From: Thermohalobaculum sp039178805
GTDB lineage: Bacteria; Pseudomonadota; Alphaproteobacteria; Rhodobacterales; Rhodobacteraceae
Direction: 5' to 3'
Assembly (NCBI GenBank): GCA_039178805.1
Contig: JBCDFC010000031.1
Location: forward strand, 1 to 27,480
DNA length: 27,480 nt
Below are positions 7,242 to 15,218 of the stretch, in pieces; the stretch's first letter is position 1, and every line of letters begins with the position of its first letter. The notes beneath the pieces were generated by a model that saw only the letters and a list, made by a program, of their open reading frames with translations, was not told the origin of the DNA and searched no databases. The position numbers were made by a program, and so were the translations under genes.

Positions 7242-9023
7242 TCAGAGCGGCCAGAGCATCGGGATGATCAGGCACGCGACGGCCCCCACCATCAGGTTCA
7301 TCGGCACCCCCAGGCGCATATAGTCCGTGAACCGATAGCCGCCTGCTGCATAGACGAGCGTGTTGGTCTGATACCCTATGGGCGTCGCAAAGCTCGCGGA
7401 CGCTGCAACCATCACCGCCACAACGAAGGGCCGCGGATCGGCGCCGAGCGAGCCTGCAACGGCGATTGCAAGCGGTGTCATCACCACGGCAACCGCATTG
7501 TTGGAGACGAGCTCCGTCAGCACGGACGCGCTCAAGAACACGAGCCACAGGACCAGCACGGGCGGCAAGGCCATGAGCCACGGCTCCGCCGCAGTCACAA
7601 CGAGAGCGAGTGCCCCGGTCAGCTCGAGCGCGTGGCCGACACCCAGCATCGCGAAGATCAGCGCCAAGAGCCGCCATTCGACAAGCTCGAACGCCTCCTC
7701 CGCATCGATGCAGCGTGCGGCCAGCGCAATCGCGACCCCCAGGACCGCGAGCCCCGCAATCGGCATCACGCCAAAGGCGCCGCCAACCACGACCCCGACC
7801 AGGATCGCAAGGACAATCGGCGCCTTCTCACGCCGATACGGGCGCTCCACCGGTCGCGTGATGTCGGCCATGTTCTGATCGAGCGAGAGACGGCGCAGAT
7901 CCTCCGGATCGCCTTCGAGGAGGAGCGTGTCCCCCACCCGGATCCGCACTTCATCGAGGACGCTGCCAACGCGCTCCGCCCGCCGATGAAGCGCCAGCGG
8001 ATAGACGCCATAGCGCCGCCGGAAGCGCACATCGCCGATCTGGCGGCCCACGAGCTTGCAATCCGGCGTAATCAGCGCCTCGACGGTCACGGTCGATTTC
8101 TCACCGATCGGATCGAGCTGCCCGACCAGCGAGAGCGCCCGCTCGCCACGCAAGGTCAACAGCTCATTCACACCGGAGCGGAGGACCACTTGATCGCCCG
8201 CAGCCAGGATCACGCCGGCAATATCACGGCGCAGCGAGAGATCGCCGCGGATGACGTCGATGACGGTCACATCCTCACGGTTGAACTGCGGCACCTCGGC
8301 GATCGGGCGGCCGATGAAGGGCGATCCCTCTGGCACCACAACTTCGGTAAAGAACCGCAGCTTCTTACGATTGCTGAGAAAATCGAGCATCGCATCGCGT
8401 CGCGGCAGCAGCTTGGGTGCCGCGAGCGCGACGAAGGTGATCCCAATCGCCACGATCACCAGCGCGAGGGGCGTAACCTCGAACAGCGTGAAGGGCTCCA
8501 ACCCCTGCGACCGGGCCACACCGTCGACCAGCAGATTGGTCGACGTCCCGATCAGCGTGCACATTCCCCCCAAGATCGCTGCGTAAGAAAGCGGGATAAG
8601 CACTTGGCTAGCCGAGATTTTCAGGAGCGCCGCCGTCCGCACCGCGATGGGGATCAGCATCACGACCACGGGCGTATTGTTCATGAAGGCGGAGGCACCG
8701 ACCGTCAGCCCCGCAAAGCCCGCCACCACGCGCCGAGGATGGTGATCCGTGTCCTTTGAGATCGCCCTCGCAAAGGCGTCGAGCGCGCCCGTTCGCACCA
8801 ATGCGCCCGACAGGATGAACATCGCGGCGATGGTCAAAGGGGCGGGGTTCGACAGCATGCCCAGCATCCCGTCGACGGGCAGGATACCGATGGCGATCAG
8901 GAACGAGAGCCCGAAAATCGCGACGACTTCTGGGGGATACCGCTCACTGACGAAGAGCGCGAACATCGCCAGCACCGTCGCCATCGTCGCGAAGGCAGGC
9001 CAGTGCTCCAGAAGCACCGTCAA
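7242..9023 (-). CDS. SLC13 (DASS) family transporter with two TrkA-C/RCK_C domains
   Basis: About 593 residues of polytopic membrane protein. Five to six hydrophobic segments (about 10-205) are followed by a cytosolic block with two RCK_C-like domains (about 222-300 and 311-390, each ending in a GDxLLLEG- or GDQVVLRSG-type strand), then further segments to the C-terminus. The two DASS substrate hairpins are visible: SAFMNNTPVVVM (111-122) and TELVSNNAVAVVM (503-515), plus TSTN (160-163) and FATPIGYQTN (545-554). Relatives move sulfate or dicarboxylates; the substrate here is unknown. The start is uncertain. TTG at 9023 (one base after the ymdB stop) and GTG at 9017 both keep the frame outside ymdB. 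An open frame to 9101 would overlap ymdB and is less likely. It is the last gene of the fau-ymdB operon. Confidence 0.88.
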   Translation of the reverse strand: MTVLLEHWPAFATMATVLAMFALFVSERYPPEVVAIFGLSFLIAIGILPVDGMLGMLSNPAPLTIAAMFILSGALVRTGALDAFARAISKDTDHHPRRVVAGFAGLTVGASAFMNNTPVVVMLIPIAVRTAALLKISASQVLIPLSYAAILGGMCTLIGTSTNLLVDGVARSQGLEPFTLFEVTPLALVIVAIGITFVALAAPKLLPRRDAMLDFLSNRKKLRFFTEVVVPEGSPFIGRPIAEVPQFNREDVTVIDVIRGDLSLRRDIAGVILAAGDQVVLRSGVNELLTLRGERALSLVGQLDPIGEKSTVTVEALITPDCKLVGRQIGDVRFRRRYGVYPLALHRRAERVGSVLDEVRIRVGDTLLLEGDPEDLRRLSLDQNMADITRPVERPYRREKAPIVLAILVGVVVGGAFGVMPIAGLAVLGVAIALAARCIDAEEAFELVEWRLLALIFAMLGVGHALELTGALALVVTAAEPWLMALPPVLVLWLVFLSASVLTELVSNNAVAVVMTPLAIAVAGSLGADPRPFVVAVMVAASASFATPIGYQTNTLVYAAGGYRFTDYMRLGVPMNLMVGAVACLIIPMLWPL

Positions 9024-9024
9024 G

Positions 9025-9849
9025 CTAGGCCCCCGCAGGCGCGGCGCCGAGCCGGCCGCCCATGCGCACCGGCTCTGCCCGACGCGCGAGGCCGGTGGCA
9101 TCGTCGGTCTCGATCAGCACGCCCGATACGGTCGCTTCGCCTAGCGCCGGTTCGAACCGGCCGGCGCCCATGCCCGTCACGAAACGCTGCAGCGGACCCG
9201 CTTTGTCCATCCCGATGACGCTATTGTAGTCGCCGCACATGCCAGCGTCGGTCTGATAGGCGGTGCCCCGGCTCAGGATCATCGTATCGCTCGTGGGCAC
9301 ATGGGTGTGCGTGCCTACGACCAGGCTCGATCGGCCGTCCATCCAATGCCCTATGGCCATCTTCTCGGACGTGGCTTCCGCATGGATCTCGACGATCGCT
9401 GCATCCGCCCCGGCGCCGGGCGCCAGCGGATGGGTGCGCAGCGCTGCCTCGAGCGCCGAGAACGGATCGTCATAGGGCCTGCTCATGAACACGCGGCCAA
9501 GGGCGACCGCCACAACCACGCGCCGCCCGCGCGAGACCTCGAAGACACCGACACCACGGCCCGGCGCCGATTTGGCGATGTTGAGGGGGCGAATGATCCG
9601 CGGCTCCTCATCCAAGAGCTTTAGCATATCCTTTTGATCGAAGGCGTGATCGCCGAGCGTGATCGCATCGACCCCACCCTCCAGCAATGACGCCGCAATC
9701 GGACCGGTAAGCCCATAGCCCGACGCCGCGTTCTCGGCATTCACGGCAATAAAATCCAGGCGGTGCTGTTCGCGAAGCTGCGGCACGGCCTCCAGCACTG
9801 CCTGCCGGCCAGCGCGCCCAACGATATCGCCCAAAAAAAGTAATCGCAT
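9025..9849 (-). CDS. YmdB-type metallophosphoesterase (TIGR00282 family)
   Basis: A 274-residue calcineurin-like phosphoesterase. Bacillus YmdB hydrolyses 2',3'-cyclic nucleotides. The metal motifs are FLGDIVGRAGR (Asp8), VNAENAASG (Glu39, Asn40), LGDHAFDQKDM (Asp67, His68), VEIHAEATSEK (His155) and VGTHTHVPTSD. The usual GNH motif reads GDH here, so a ligand Asn is replaced by Asp; this may be lineage-typical. The C-terminal TDAGMCGDYNSVIGMD block is intact. The ATG at 9849 is correct for the family. The only Shine-Dalgarno-like sequence, GGGAGG, is about 14 bases away, unusually far. Upstream are two overlapping hairpins (9883-9915). It lies between fau and the SLC13 gene. Confidence 0.92.
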   Translation of the reverse strand: MRLLFLGDIVGRAGRQAVLEAVPQLREQHRLDFIAVNAENAASGYGLTGPIAASLLEGGVDAITLGDHAFDQKDMLKLLDEEPRIIRPLNIAKSAPGRGVGVFEVSRGRRVVVAVALGRVFMSRPYDDPFSALEAALRTHPLAPGAGADAAIVEIHAEATSEKMAIGHWMDGRSSLVVGTHTHVPTSDTMILSRGTAYQTDAGMCGDYNSVIGMDKAGPLQRFVTGMGAGRFEPALGEATVSGVLIETDDATGLARRAEPVRMGGRLGAAPAGA

Positions 9850-9882
9850 GCGGTCTCAACAACCCTCCCAGAAGCGCGGCAC

Positions 9883-9915
9883 CTCTGCACCGGCAGAGCG
9901 CTTCGTCAAGCGCTC
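9883..9915 (-). promoter_or_regulatory. Two mutually exclusive hairpins in the fau-ymdB gap
   Basis: On the plus strand CTCTGC (9883-9888) pairs with GCAGAG (9893-9898), and GAGCGCTT (9896-9903) pairs with AAGCGCTC (9908-9915). The two stems share GAG 9896-9898 and cannot form together. They lie about 35-65 bases upstream of the ymdB start within the likely transcript. An attenuator-like or processing role is possible, but there is no T-tract. Confidence 0.35.
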
Positions 9916-9949
9916 AACCAACGACCCTGACGCAAAGGTATGATATTGG

Positions 9950-10531
9950 CTAGCGCGGCGCCCGCAGACCTTGTTCCGTCATAACCGCGTCGAGGCGCTG
10001 ATCGGTGGGCTCGAGCGGGAGTTCGGGCAGTTCCTGCGCGGCATAGGCAAAACCAATGGCGCGGGTCTCGGGCACGGCGTGGCGGAGCCGCTCCAGCGTG
10101 CGATCGTAGAAGCCCCCGCCATAGCCGAGGCGATAACCTGCGGCGTCGAAGGCGACGAGCGGCACGAGTAGGATGAGCGGATCGAGCCAAGCGCCCTCCG
10201 CGGGGACCACTGCGCCGAAAGGGCCCTCGACCTCGACACAGCCCGGCGACCATTCCCGAAATCGGAGGGGCTGCCCTTCGCCCTGGATCACCGGCACGCA
10301 GAGGATGCAGCCGGCATCGAAAAGCGCGCGCATGGCCGGCGTCGGATCGATCTCGGTCCTGATCGGCCGGTAGCCCGCGACGATCGTGCCATGCGGGGGC
10401 GCGCCGAGAAAACACATAAGCTCGCCAGCAGCTTGATCGGCCTTGGGCCCGGGGTCGACCGCATGGGCCTCTTTCCGCGCTGCATAGGCCGCCTTTCGCG
10501 CCGCCTTCTTCGGATCTTCGGATGCGTTCAT
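9950..10531 (-). CDS. fau: 5-formyltetrahydrofolate cyclo-ligase
   Basis: A 193-residue 5-FCL/MTHFS enzyme, which converts 5-formyl-THF plus ATP to 5,10-methenyl-THF in cytosolic one-carbon metabolism. The N-terminus has the basic ATP-binding helix KKAARKAAYAARK (8-20). GYRPIRTEIDP (53-63) contributes to substrate binding. The signature LGYGGGFYDRTL (135-146) near the C-terminal third is intact. Length is normal. The gene lies downstream of zapA and the probable 6S RNA, the same order (zapA-ssrS-fau) as in many proteobacteria, which supports both calls. ymdB and the SLC13 gene follow on the same strand. Confidence 0.95.
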   Translation of the reverse strand: MNASEDPKKAARKAAYAARKEAHAVDPGPKADQAAGELMCFLGAPPHGTIVAGYRPIRTEIDPTPAMRALFDAGCILCVPVIQGEGQPLRFREWSPGCVEVEGPFGAVVPAEGAWLDPLILLVPLVAFDAAGYRLGYGGGFYDRTLERLRHAVPETRAIGFAYAAQELPELPLEPTDQRLDAVMTEQGLRAPR

Positions 10532-10621
10532 GCGCGTCCGCTAACGCTCTCCACCCCGCCGGGCAAGAGCCTCTCGTCCGTCGGGAAGGAAAGTGGGTGG
10601 CGGGCCCGTCGCGACCGTGGA

Positions 10622-10755
10622 GGGGTCAGATCCTCGCGAGCCTGGATAACCAGGTGGGCGCCAGGTGCCCGAGGCCACGGCCAAGGGTAGAGCCAGCTCC
10701 CGCGAAGATGCTTAGGCCACCAGGAAACTGTCCTCGCACGGGAAGGATAGCACCC
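10622..10755 (-). ncRNA. ssrS: Probable 6S RNA (core region; ends approximate)
   Basis: The 285-bp gap between zapA and fau is the classic location of ssrS. On the minus strand GGGTGCTATCCT (from 10755) pairs with AGGATCTGACCC (to about 10623) as 4 bp, a 3x3 internal loop and 5 bp. Inside it, GCGAG pairs with CTCGC and CCTGG with CCAGG, giving an interrupted long rod as expected for 6S RNA. The central part includes CCTAAGCATCTTCG, which resembles alphaproteobacterial 6S sequences as I remember them. In known cases the RNA mimics an open promoter and binds sigma70 RNA polymerase. Both mature ends, the promoter and the central bubble are unproven; the true RNA is probably 15-30 nt longer. Confidence 0.55.
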
Positions 10756-10816
10756 GCCGCAGCAACACATAGGACGTTGCACCGCCAGTGCCTAGTGGTT
10801 TGGCCGAGACAGACGA

Positions 10817-11161
10817 CTAGCGACCGATACCGAGCGCCTCGACCCGCGCCGCCAGCGCCTCGATCTCGACGGCCAGAGCCTCTTCTTCACCCGGCCCGGC
10901 GCTGGCGGGCATCGGCGCCGGCCCGGCCTCTATCTGTTGCTCGAGGCCTCTGATCTCCCGCTGCGCCTCCCACAAACGGTCCGCCATCACCAGCGCCGTC
11001 ATGAGCAGGAGCCGGGTCTCGGGCACCACCGCCCCGCCCCGCTGCAGCTTTTGCGCTTCGGTGTCGAGCTTCATCGCGAGGCCCTTGATGTGATCCTCCT
11101 CGCCCTCGCCACAGCCCATGCGGTAGCTTCGGCCCGCGATCTCTACCATGACCTCAGGCAT
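10817..11161 (-). CDS. zapA: Cell division protein ZapA
   Basis: A 114-residue ZapA. The family binds FtsZ at the division ring and promotes filament bundling. The N-terminal globular part reads EVMVEIAGRSYRMGCGEGEE, a two-strand ZapA head with the Gly-Arg/Ser-Tyr turn, then EDHIKGLAMKLDTEAQKL and a long helix through residue 70. The tail is Pro/Ala/Glu-rich with a second short coiled-coil stretch (EIEALAARVEALG). The start ATG at 11161 overlaps the stop of the preceding DUF4164 gene by 8 bases, so the two are translationally coupled. The probable 6S RNA lies downstream. Confidence 0.93.
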   Translation of the reverse strand: MPEVMVEIAGRSYRMGCGEGEEDHIKGLAMKLDTEAQKLQRGGAVVPETRLLLMTALVMADRLWEAQREIRGLEQQIEAGPAPMPASAGPGEEEALAVEIEALAARVEALGIGR

Positions 11162-11423
11162 GACCGCCTCCGCTGCTGTGCTCGCTCACGGCGCGAAGAT
11201 CGTCGAGCGCGGCCTTGACCGCCGCCGCCGCCTCCGCACGCAGGGCGGCATCTTCCTCGGCTTGAACTTCCAGCTGCTCGATCCGCGCCATCAGGGCGGC
11301 CCTGTCTTCGCCGAACAGATCGCCGGTCTGCACCCCGCTCGTTCGAACTTCTAGGTCCGCTTGCCGCTCGGCGGCAGTCACGGCTGCCGACAGGCGCGCA
11401 ACCGCCTCCTCAAGTCTGGTCAT
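11154..11423 (-). CDS. DUF4164-type coiled-coil protein (89 aa)
   Basis: A short, almost entirely helical protein: MTRLEEAVARLSAAVTAAER at the start, a break with GVQTGDLFGEDR (30-41) and then a second Ala/Glu-rich heptad region to residue 78. This matches the small coiled-coil proteins encoded immediately upstream of zapA in alphaproteobacteria and usually annotated DUF4164. The ATG at 11423 has a strong GGAGGG six bases upstream. A longer frame to 11537 lacks a ribosome site. Its stop overlaps the zapA start by 8 bases. A role in division together with ZapA (compare ZapB) is an inference from neighbourhood and coiled-coil form only. Confidence 0.83.
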   Translation of the reverse strand: MTRLEEAVARLSAAVTAAERQADLEVRTSGVQTGDLFGEDRAALMARIEQLEVQAEEDAALRAEAAAAVKAALDDLRAVSEHSSGGGHA

Positions 11424-11718
11424 TGTCCCTCCTCGCCACGGTCTCGAATCACGGTCCCGCAGTTCTTCTGCCTGGAGTATCTTTCGCCTTACGCTACGGT
11501 TAAAGTCACCGTGCCCGTCGCTCTTCGGCCGTAACACCTTTTGGCGGCCGTTTCCCTATCGATGCTCGCACTCGACCACGATCGGCTTTGACTGTGCCAA
11601 AGCGCCCGCTGGCGCTTGACCCTGCCCGGCCCGCATGAGCAATGTCGCGCCGCCTTCGGCACGCGGCCAGGGCATCGGCGACAGAGTTCGAGGGAGCGGG
11701 CCGACGGCTCGGGAAAGC
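11424..11718. other. Divergent intergenic region, DUF4164/zapA versus tkt
   Basis: No gene is supported in this 295-bp region. It should hold promoters in both directions. Short dyads are visible: ACGGT/ACCGT around 11497-11514, GCTTTG 11585-11590 with CAAAGC 11598-11603, and AGCGCC 11601-11606 with GGCGCT 11611-11616. The last two overlap. An in-frame extension of the tkt frame to 11635 exists but has no transketolase-like sequence. Confidence 0.4.
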
Positions 11719-13749
11719 ATGACCGGCGTGACGATCGAGCAGATGAAAAAGTCGGATCCGCGGCGCTTTCGCATGGCGGCTGCGATCCGCGCGCTCGCAC
11801 TCGACGCCGTGAAGGCGGCCAATTCGGGCCATACGGGCATGCCGATGGGCATGGCGGATGTGGCAACGGTGCTGTTCGAGAAGCAGCTCCGCTTCGACCC
11901 GACCGCACCCGACTGGCCGGACCGTGATCGCTTCGTGCTCTCGGCCGGTCACGGCTCGATGCTTCTTTACGCCCTGCTGCATCTGACCGGCTATCCGGGC
12001 ATGCCGATCGAGGCCGTGCGTGGTTTCCGTCAGCTTGGGCAGCCGACCGCGGGCCATCCGGAGTATGGCCACGCCCCTGGGATCGAAACGACGACAGGCC
12101 CTCTCGGCCAGGGCCTCGCCACTGCCGTCGGCATGGCAATCGCCGAGGAGAACCTCCGCGCCCGCTTCGGTGCGAAGATCTGCAATCACCGCACTTGGGT
12201 GATCGCGGGCGACGGCTGCCTGATGGAGGGTGTCAGCCAAGAAGCGATCACGCTCGCCGGGCGGCAGCGCCTCTCGAACCTCATCGTCCTCTGGGACGAC
12301 AACGGGATCTCGATCGACGGCAAGGTCAGCCTCTCCGACGCCACGGATCAGCGCGCGCGCTTCGAGGCATCCGGTTGGGTCACGGCCGCCGTCGATGGGC
12401 ACGACACCTCGGAGATCGAGAAGGCGCTCGCCTGGGCCGAGAAGCAGAAAGCGCCGGTCATGCTGGCCTGCAAGACCCATATCGGCCTCGGCGCGCCGAC
12501 GCTTCAGGACACCGCCAAGGCACATGGCGCGATTACGGGCGACGATGAGATCGCGGGCGCCAAGGCGGTCTATGACTGGCCGCATGCACCTTTCGAGATC
12601 CCCGACGACGTGTTGTCCGACTGGCGCGCCCTCGGCGCCCGGGGCGCTGCCGCCCGCGCCGAATGGGATGCCGCCATCGCCGCCCTCAGCGATCGCAAGC
12701 GCGCGGAGCTCGAGCGCATGTTCGCGGGCGAGCTGCCGGCGAAACTCACGAGCGTTATCAACAAGCTTCGTCGCAGCCTCGTCGAAGAACGGCCGACCGT
12801 GGCAACGCGCAAGGCATCGGAGAACGCGCTCGGCGTGATCAACCCGGTTCTGCCCGAGACGATGGGTGGCTCGGCCGATCTCACCGGTTCGAACAACACC
12901 AAAACCGCCGATATCGACGTCTTCGACGAAGGCAGCCGCAAGGGCCGCTACCTCCACTACGGCATTCGTGAGCATGGGATGGCCGCCGCGATGAACGGCA
13001 TGGCGCTCCATGGCGGGGTGATCCCCTATGGCGGTACCTTCCTCGTGTTTACCGATTACGCGCGCGCGGCCATCCGCCTCTCCGCGCTTATGGGGCAGCG
13101 CGTCGTCTATGTGATGACGCATGACTCCATCGGCCTAGGCGAGGATGGCCCGACGCATCAGCCGGTCGAGCACCTCGCAGCGCTGCGCGCGATGCCGAAC
13201 CTGCAGGTGATCCGCCCCGCCGATGCGGTCGAAACCGCCGAAGCCTGGGCCGTGGCGCTCGAGACCAAGGACAGCCCCACGGTCCTCGCACTCTCGCGTC
13301 AGAACCTGCCTACCCTCCGTCAGAAATATACGAGCGCGAACCAGACGGCCCTCGGCGCCTATGTTCTGGCCGAGGCCGAGCATCGCCGTGCTGCCGTGCT
13401 CATCGCCACCGGCTCCGAGGTTGAGATCGCGATGCAGGCGAAGACGCAGCTTGAGCGCGAGGGTATCGGGGTGCGCGTCATCTCCATGCCGTCGATGGAG
13501 CGGTTCGCGGCCCAGGACGAATCGTACCGGCGCAAGATCCTGCCGGCAGGCCCCGTGCGCGTCGCGGTCGAGGCCGGGGTTGCGCAAGGCTGGGACCGCT
13601 GGCTCACGGCGGAACGCGGTCGCGAGGCCAAGGCGGCCTTCGTCGGCATGTCCGGCTTCGGCGCCTCAGCCCCTTACAAAGACCTCTACGCCCATTTCGG
13701 CATCACGGCCGACGCCGTCGCTGCCGAGGTGCGACGACTTTTGGGCTGA
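11719..13749 (+). CDS. tkt: Transketolase
   Basis: A 676-residue transketolase, a thiamine-diphosphate enzyme that moves two-carbon units between sugar phosphates in the pentose-phosphate or Calvin network. Motifs: NSGHTGMPMGMAD (His38), SAGHGSM (His78), TGPLGQGLA (126-134), the ThDP/Mg motif GDGCLMEG (164-171) ending in DDNG (Asn195), the catalytic Glu418 in IREHGMAAA, and GEDGPTHQP (474-482). The C-terminal domain carries ATGSEVEIA. The ATG at 11719 has only a GGGAAAGC-like ribosome site; another in-frame start at 11635 would add 28 residues unlike the family. It is the first gene of a plus-strand run that continues to gap, pgk and fba, but the next two genes are surface-type proteins, so it need not be one transcript. 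Confidence 0.96.
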   Translation: MTGVTIEQMKKSDPRRFRMAAAIRALALDAVKAANSGHTGMPMGMADVATVLFEKQLRFDPTAPDWPDRDRFVLSAGHGSMLLYALLHLTGYPGMPIEAVRGFRQLGQPTAGHPEYGHAPGIETTTGPLGQGLATAVGMAIAEENLRARFGAKICNHRTWVIAGDGCLMEGVSQEAITLAGRQRLSNLIVLWDDNGISIDGKVSLSDATDQRARFEASGWVTAAVDGHDTSEIEKALAWAEKQKAPVMLACKTHIGLGAPTLQDTAKAHGAITGDDEIAGAKAVYDWPHAPFEIPDDVLSDWRALGARGAAARAEWDAAIAALSDRKRAELERMFAGELPAKLTSVINKLRRSLVEERPTVATRKASENALGVINPVLPETMGGSADLTGSNNTKTADIDVFDEGSRKGRYLHYGIREHGMAAAMNGMALHGGVIPYGGTFLVFTDYARAAIRLSALMGQRVVYVMTHDSIGLGEDGPTHQPVEHLAALRAMPNLQVIRPADAVETAEAWAVALETKDSPTVLALSRQNLPTLRQKYTSANQTALGAYVLAEAEHRRAAVLIATGSEVEIAMQAKTQLEREGIGVRVISMPSMERFAAQDESYRRKILPAGPVRVAVEAGVAQGWDRWLTAERGREAKAAFVGMSGFGASAPYKDLYAHFGITADAVAAEVRRLLG

Positions 13750-13820
13750 CAAGGTAGTCATTTCACTGCACCATCACCGCGCCGCCCGCCGGATCGCGGG
13801 TCAAGCTTCGCCAGGACCCC

Positions 13821-15170
13821 ATGGAACAGACTTTTCTCATCGACGCCTTCCGCCTTCTCGCCGTGAATGACGGCCTTCAGAACCTTCTGAAAGAGCCGAC
13901 GACTCTGCGTCTTGATACGAATGTCGACGGCGTCTTCGGGGGCGATGAAGTCAATTTCAACGAGAACGACAGCGTCTTCTTCATCAACGGCTCGGACGAG
14001 CCGCTCAACGCCAACGAGATCTCCTTCCTCCGCGTGCAGTTCCAAGAGGGCGGGATCGAGCGCGAGAGCGTCTTCTTCATCCTCGATCTGGAAGAGTCCG
14101 ACGGATCGGGCTCGCCTGAGGGCTTCATCGCGCTCGTCGACGGGGATGACACGCTCGACGGCCTGCCCTTCGACACCGATCTCTCGGCCTTCTTCCAAAA
14201 CGTCGACGCCACGCTGACCTTCGCACCACCAGGTTTCGGAGAGCGCGACGCTGTCTCCTGGGCGATTTTCGACAGCGCGACCAACATCACGTCGCAAAAC
14301 CCCGGCAGCATCGCCTACACGATCGATGCGCTCTCGATCAGTTTCGGCCCCAGCGACCAGCCGATCGTCGAGGGCAAGGTGGATCTGCTGTTCGAGAGCA
14401 ACGAGATCGGGCTCCTCGCCGGGCTCGAGAACCCCTTGAACGACGACATCACCGGGCGCCTCACGAACGCCTCGACCGGCGAAATCCTCAGCACAGACGT
14501 CTTCGGGTTCCTGAGCTACACGATCTCGGATGGCGGTGGTGAGCAGTCGGGCGTCTATCTCGCGCTCGACACCGACGATGGCGATGGCGGTTTCCTGATC
14601 TTCGTCGACGGAACACCGCTGCCTACTCTCGCACCCGGGACCGATCTCGACGCCTTCGTGCAAGGGGCAAGCGGCACCATCCAGGAACCGGCGACGGGTT
14701 TCGAGAGCAACAACACGTTCGTCGCATTCGAGAGCTTCGGCGATATCAGCAGCGACGGCACCCTCACCGTCACCGCGGCCCAGGAAGTCGCCTATCTCTA
14801 CGGTGGCGCCTTCGACCGTGAGCCGGATATCTTCGGTCTCAACTTCTGGATCGATCAGGCTGAGGCCGGCCTCAACCTCTTCCAGATCGCCTTCTTCATG
14901 ACGACCGAGCCGGGCGGTGAGTTCGAACAGCTCTATGGCGAGCTCGATAGCCTGCCGATCGATGACTATGTCGAGCAGCTCTATATCAACACGCTCGACC
15001 GGGTGCCCGAGGGGGCGGGCTTCGATTTCTGGGTGGACAGCCTCGAGGCAGGCCTGCCCCGCCATCACGCGGTCGTCTACTTCACCGAGAGCGTCGAGTA
15101 TCAGAACAACAACGACGATCTGATCGAGACGCTGACCGAGACCTCCCCCGGCACCTGGGAATTCGTCTGA
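13821..15170 (+). CDS. DUF4214 domain protein with a duplicated N-terminal module
   Basis: A 449-residue very acidic protein with no signal peptide. Two related modules are visible: residues about 78-152 (GGIERESVFFILDLEES..., LVDGDD, FDTDLSAFFQ, then WAIFDS) and about 238-305 (GGGEQSGVYLALDTDDGDGG, FVDGTP, PGTDLDAFVQ, then VAFES). The shared core is Gly-Gly, aliphatic beta strands, xVDGxxx and TDLxAFxQ. The C-terminal part (about 322-428) is a DUF4214 region with two helical repeats built on LYGGAFDREPDIFGLNFW and LYINTLDRVPEGAGFDFW. DUF4214 often occurs in large secreted proteins exported by type I systems, so type I export is possible; no RTX nonapeptides or secretion genes are seen. The ATG at 13821 has AGGA upstream. 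A terminator follows. Function is unknown. Confidence 0.83.
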   Translation: MEQTFLIDAFRLLAVNDGLQNLLKEPTTLRLDTNVDGVFGGDEVNFNENDSVFFINGSDEPLNANEISFLRVQFQEGGIERESVFFILDLEESDGSGSPEGFIALVDGDDTLDGLPFDTDLSAFFQNVDATLTFAPPGFGERDAVSWAIFDSATNITSQNPGSIAYTIDALSISFGPSDQPIVEGKVDLLFESNEIGLLAGLENPLNDDITGRLTNASTGEILSTDVFGFLSYTISDGGGEQSGVYLALDTDDGDGGFLIFVDGTPLPTLAPGTDLDAFVQGASGTIQEPATGFESNNTFVAFESFGDISSDGTLTVTAAQEVAYLYGGAFDREPDIFGLNFWIDQAEAGLNLFQIAFFMTTEPGGEFEQLYGELDSLPIDDYVEQLYINTLDRVPEGAGFDFWVDSLEAGLPRHHAVVYFTESVEYQNNNDDLIETLTETSPGTWEFV

Positions 15171-15181
15171 CCACGCTTGAC

Positions 15182-15218
15182 GGGCCGGCCGCGGAGAGAC
15201 CTCTGCGCCGGCCCTTTT
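15182..15218 (+). terminator. Intrinsic terminator after the DUF4214 gene
   Basis: GGGCCGGC (15182-15189) pairs with GCCGGCCC (15207-15214). After a one-base bulge GCGGAG (15191-15196) pairs with CTCTGC (15201-15206), loop AGAC. TTTT follows at once. It begins 12 bases after the stop codon. Confidence 0.9.

Noticed and set aside
11506..13122. Open minus-strand frame of 538 codons opposite tkt
   Set aside because: It runs antisense to a clear transketolase. The translation is Arg/His/Gly/Asp-rich with no motif, as expected from codon bias in GC-rich DNA. Similar antisense frames at 21109-22830, 16469-17833, 13758-15068 (minus) and 7632-8759 (plus) were rejected for the same reason.
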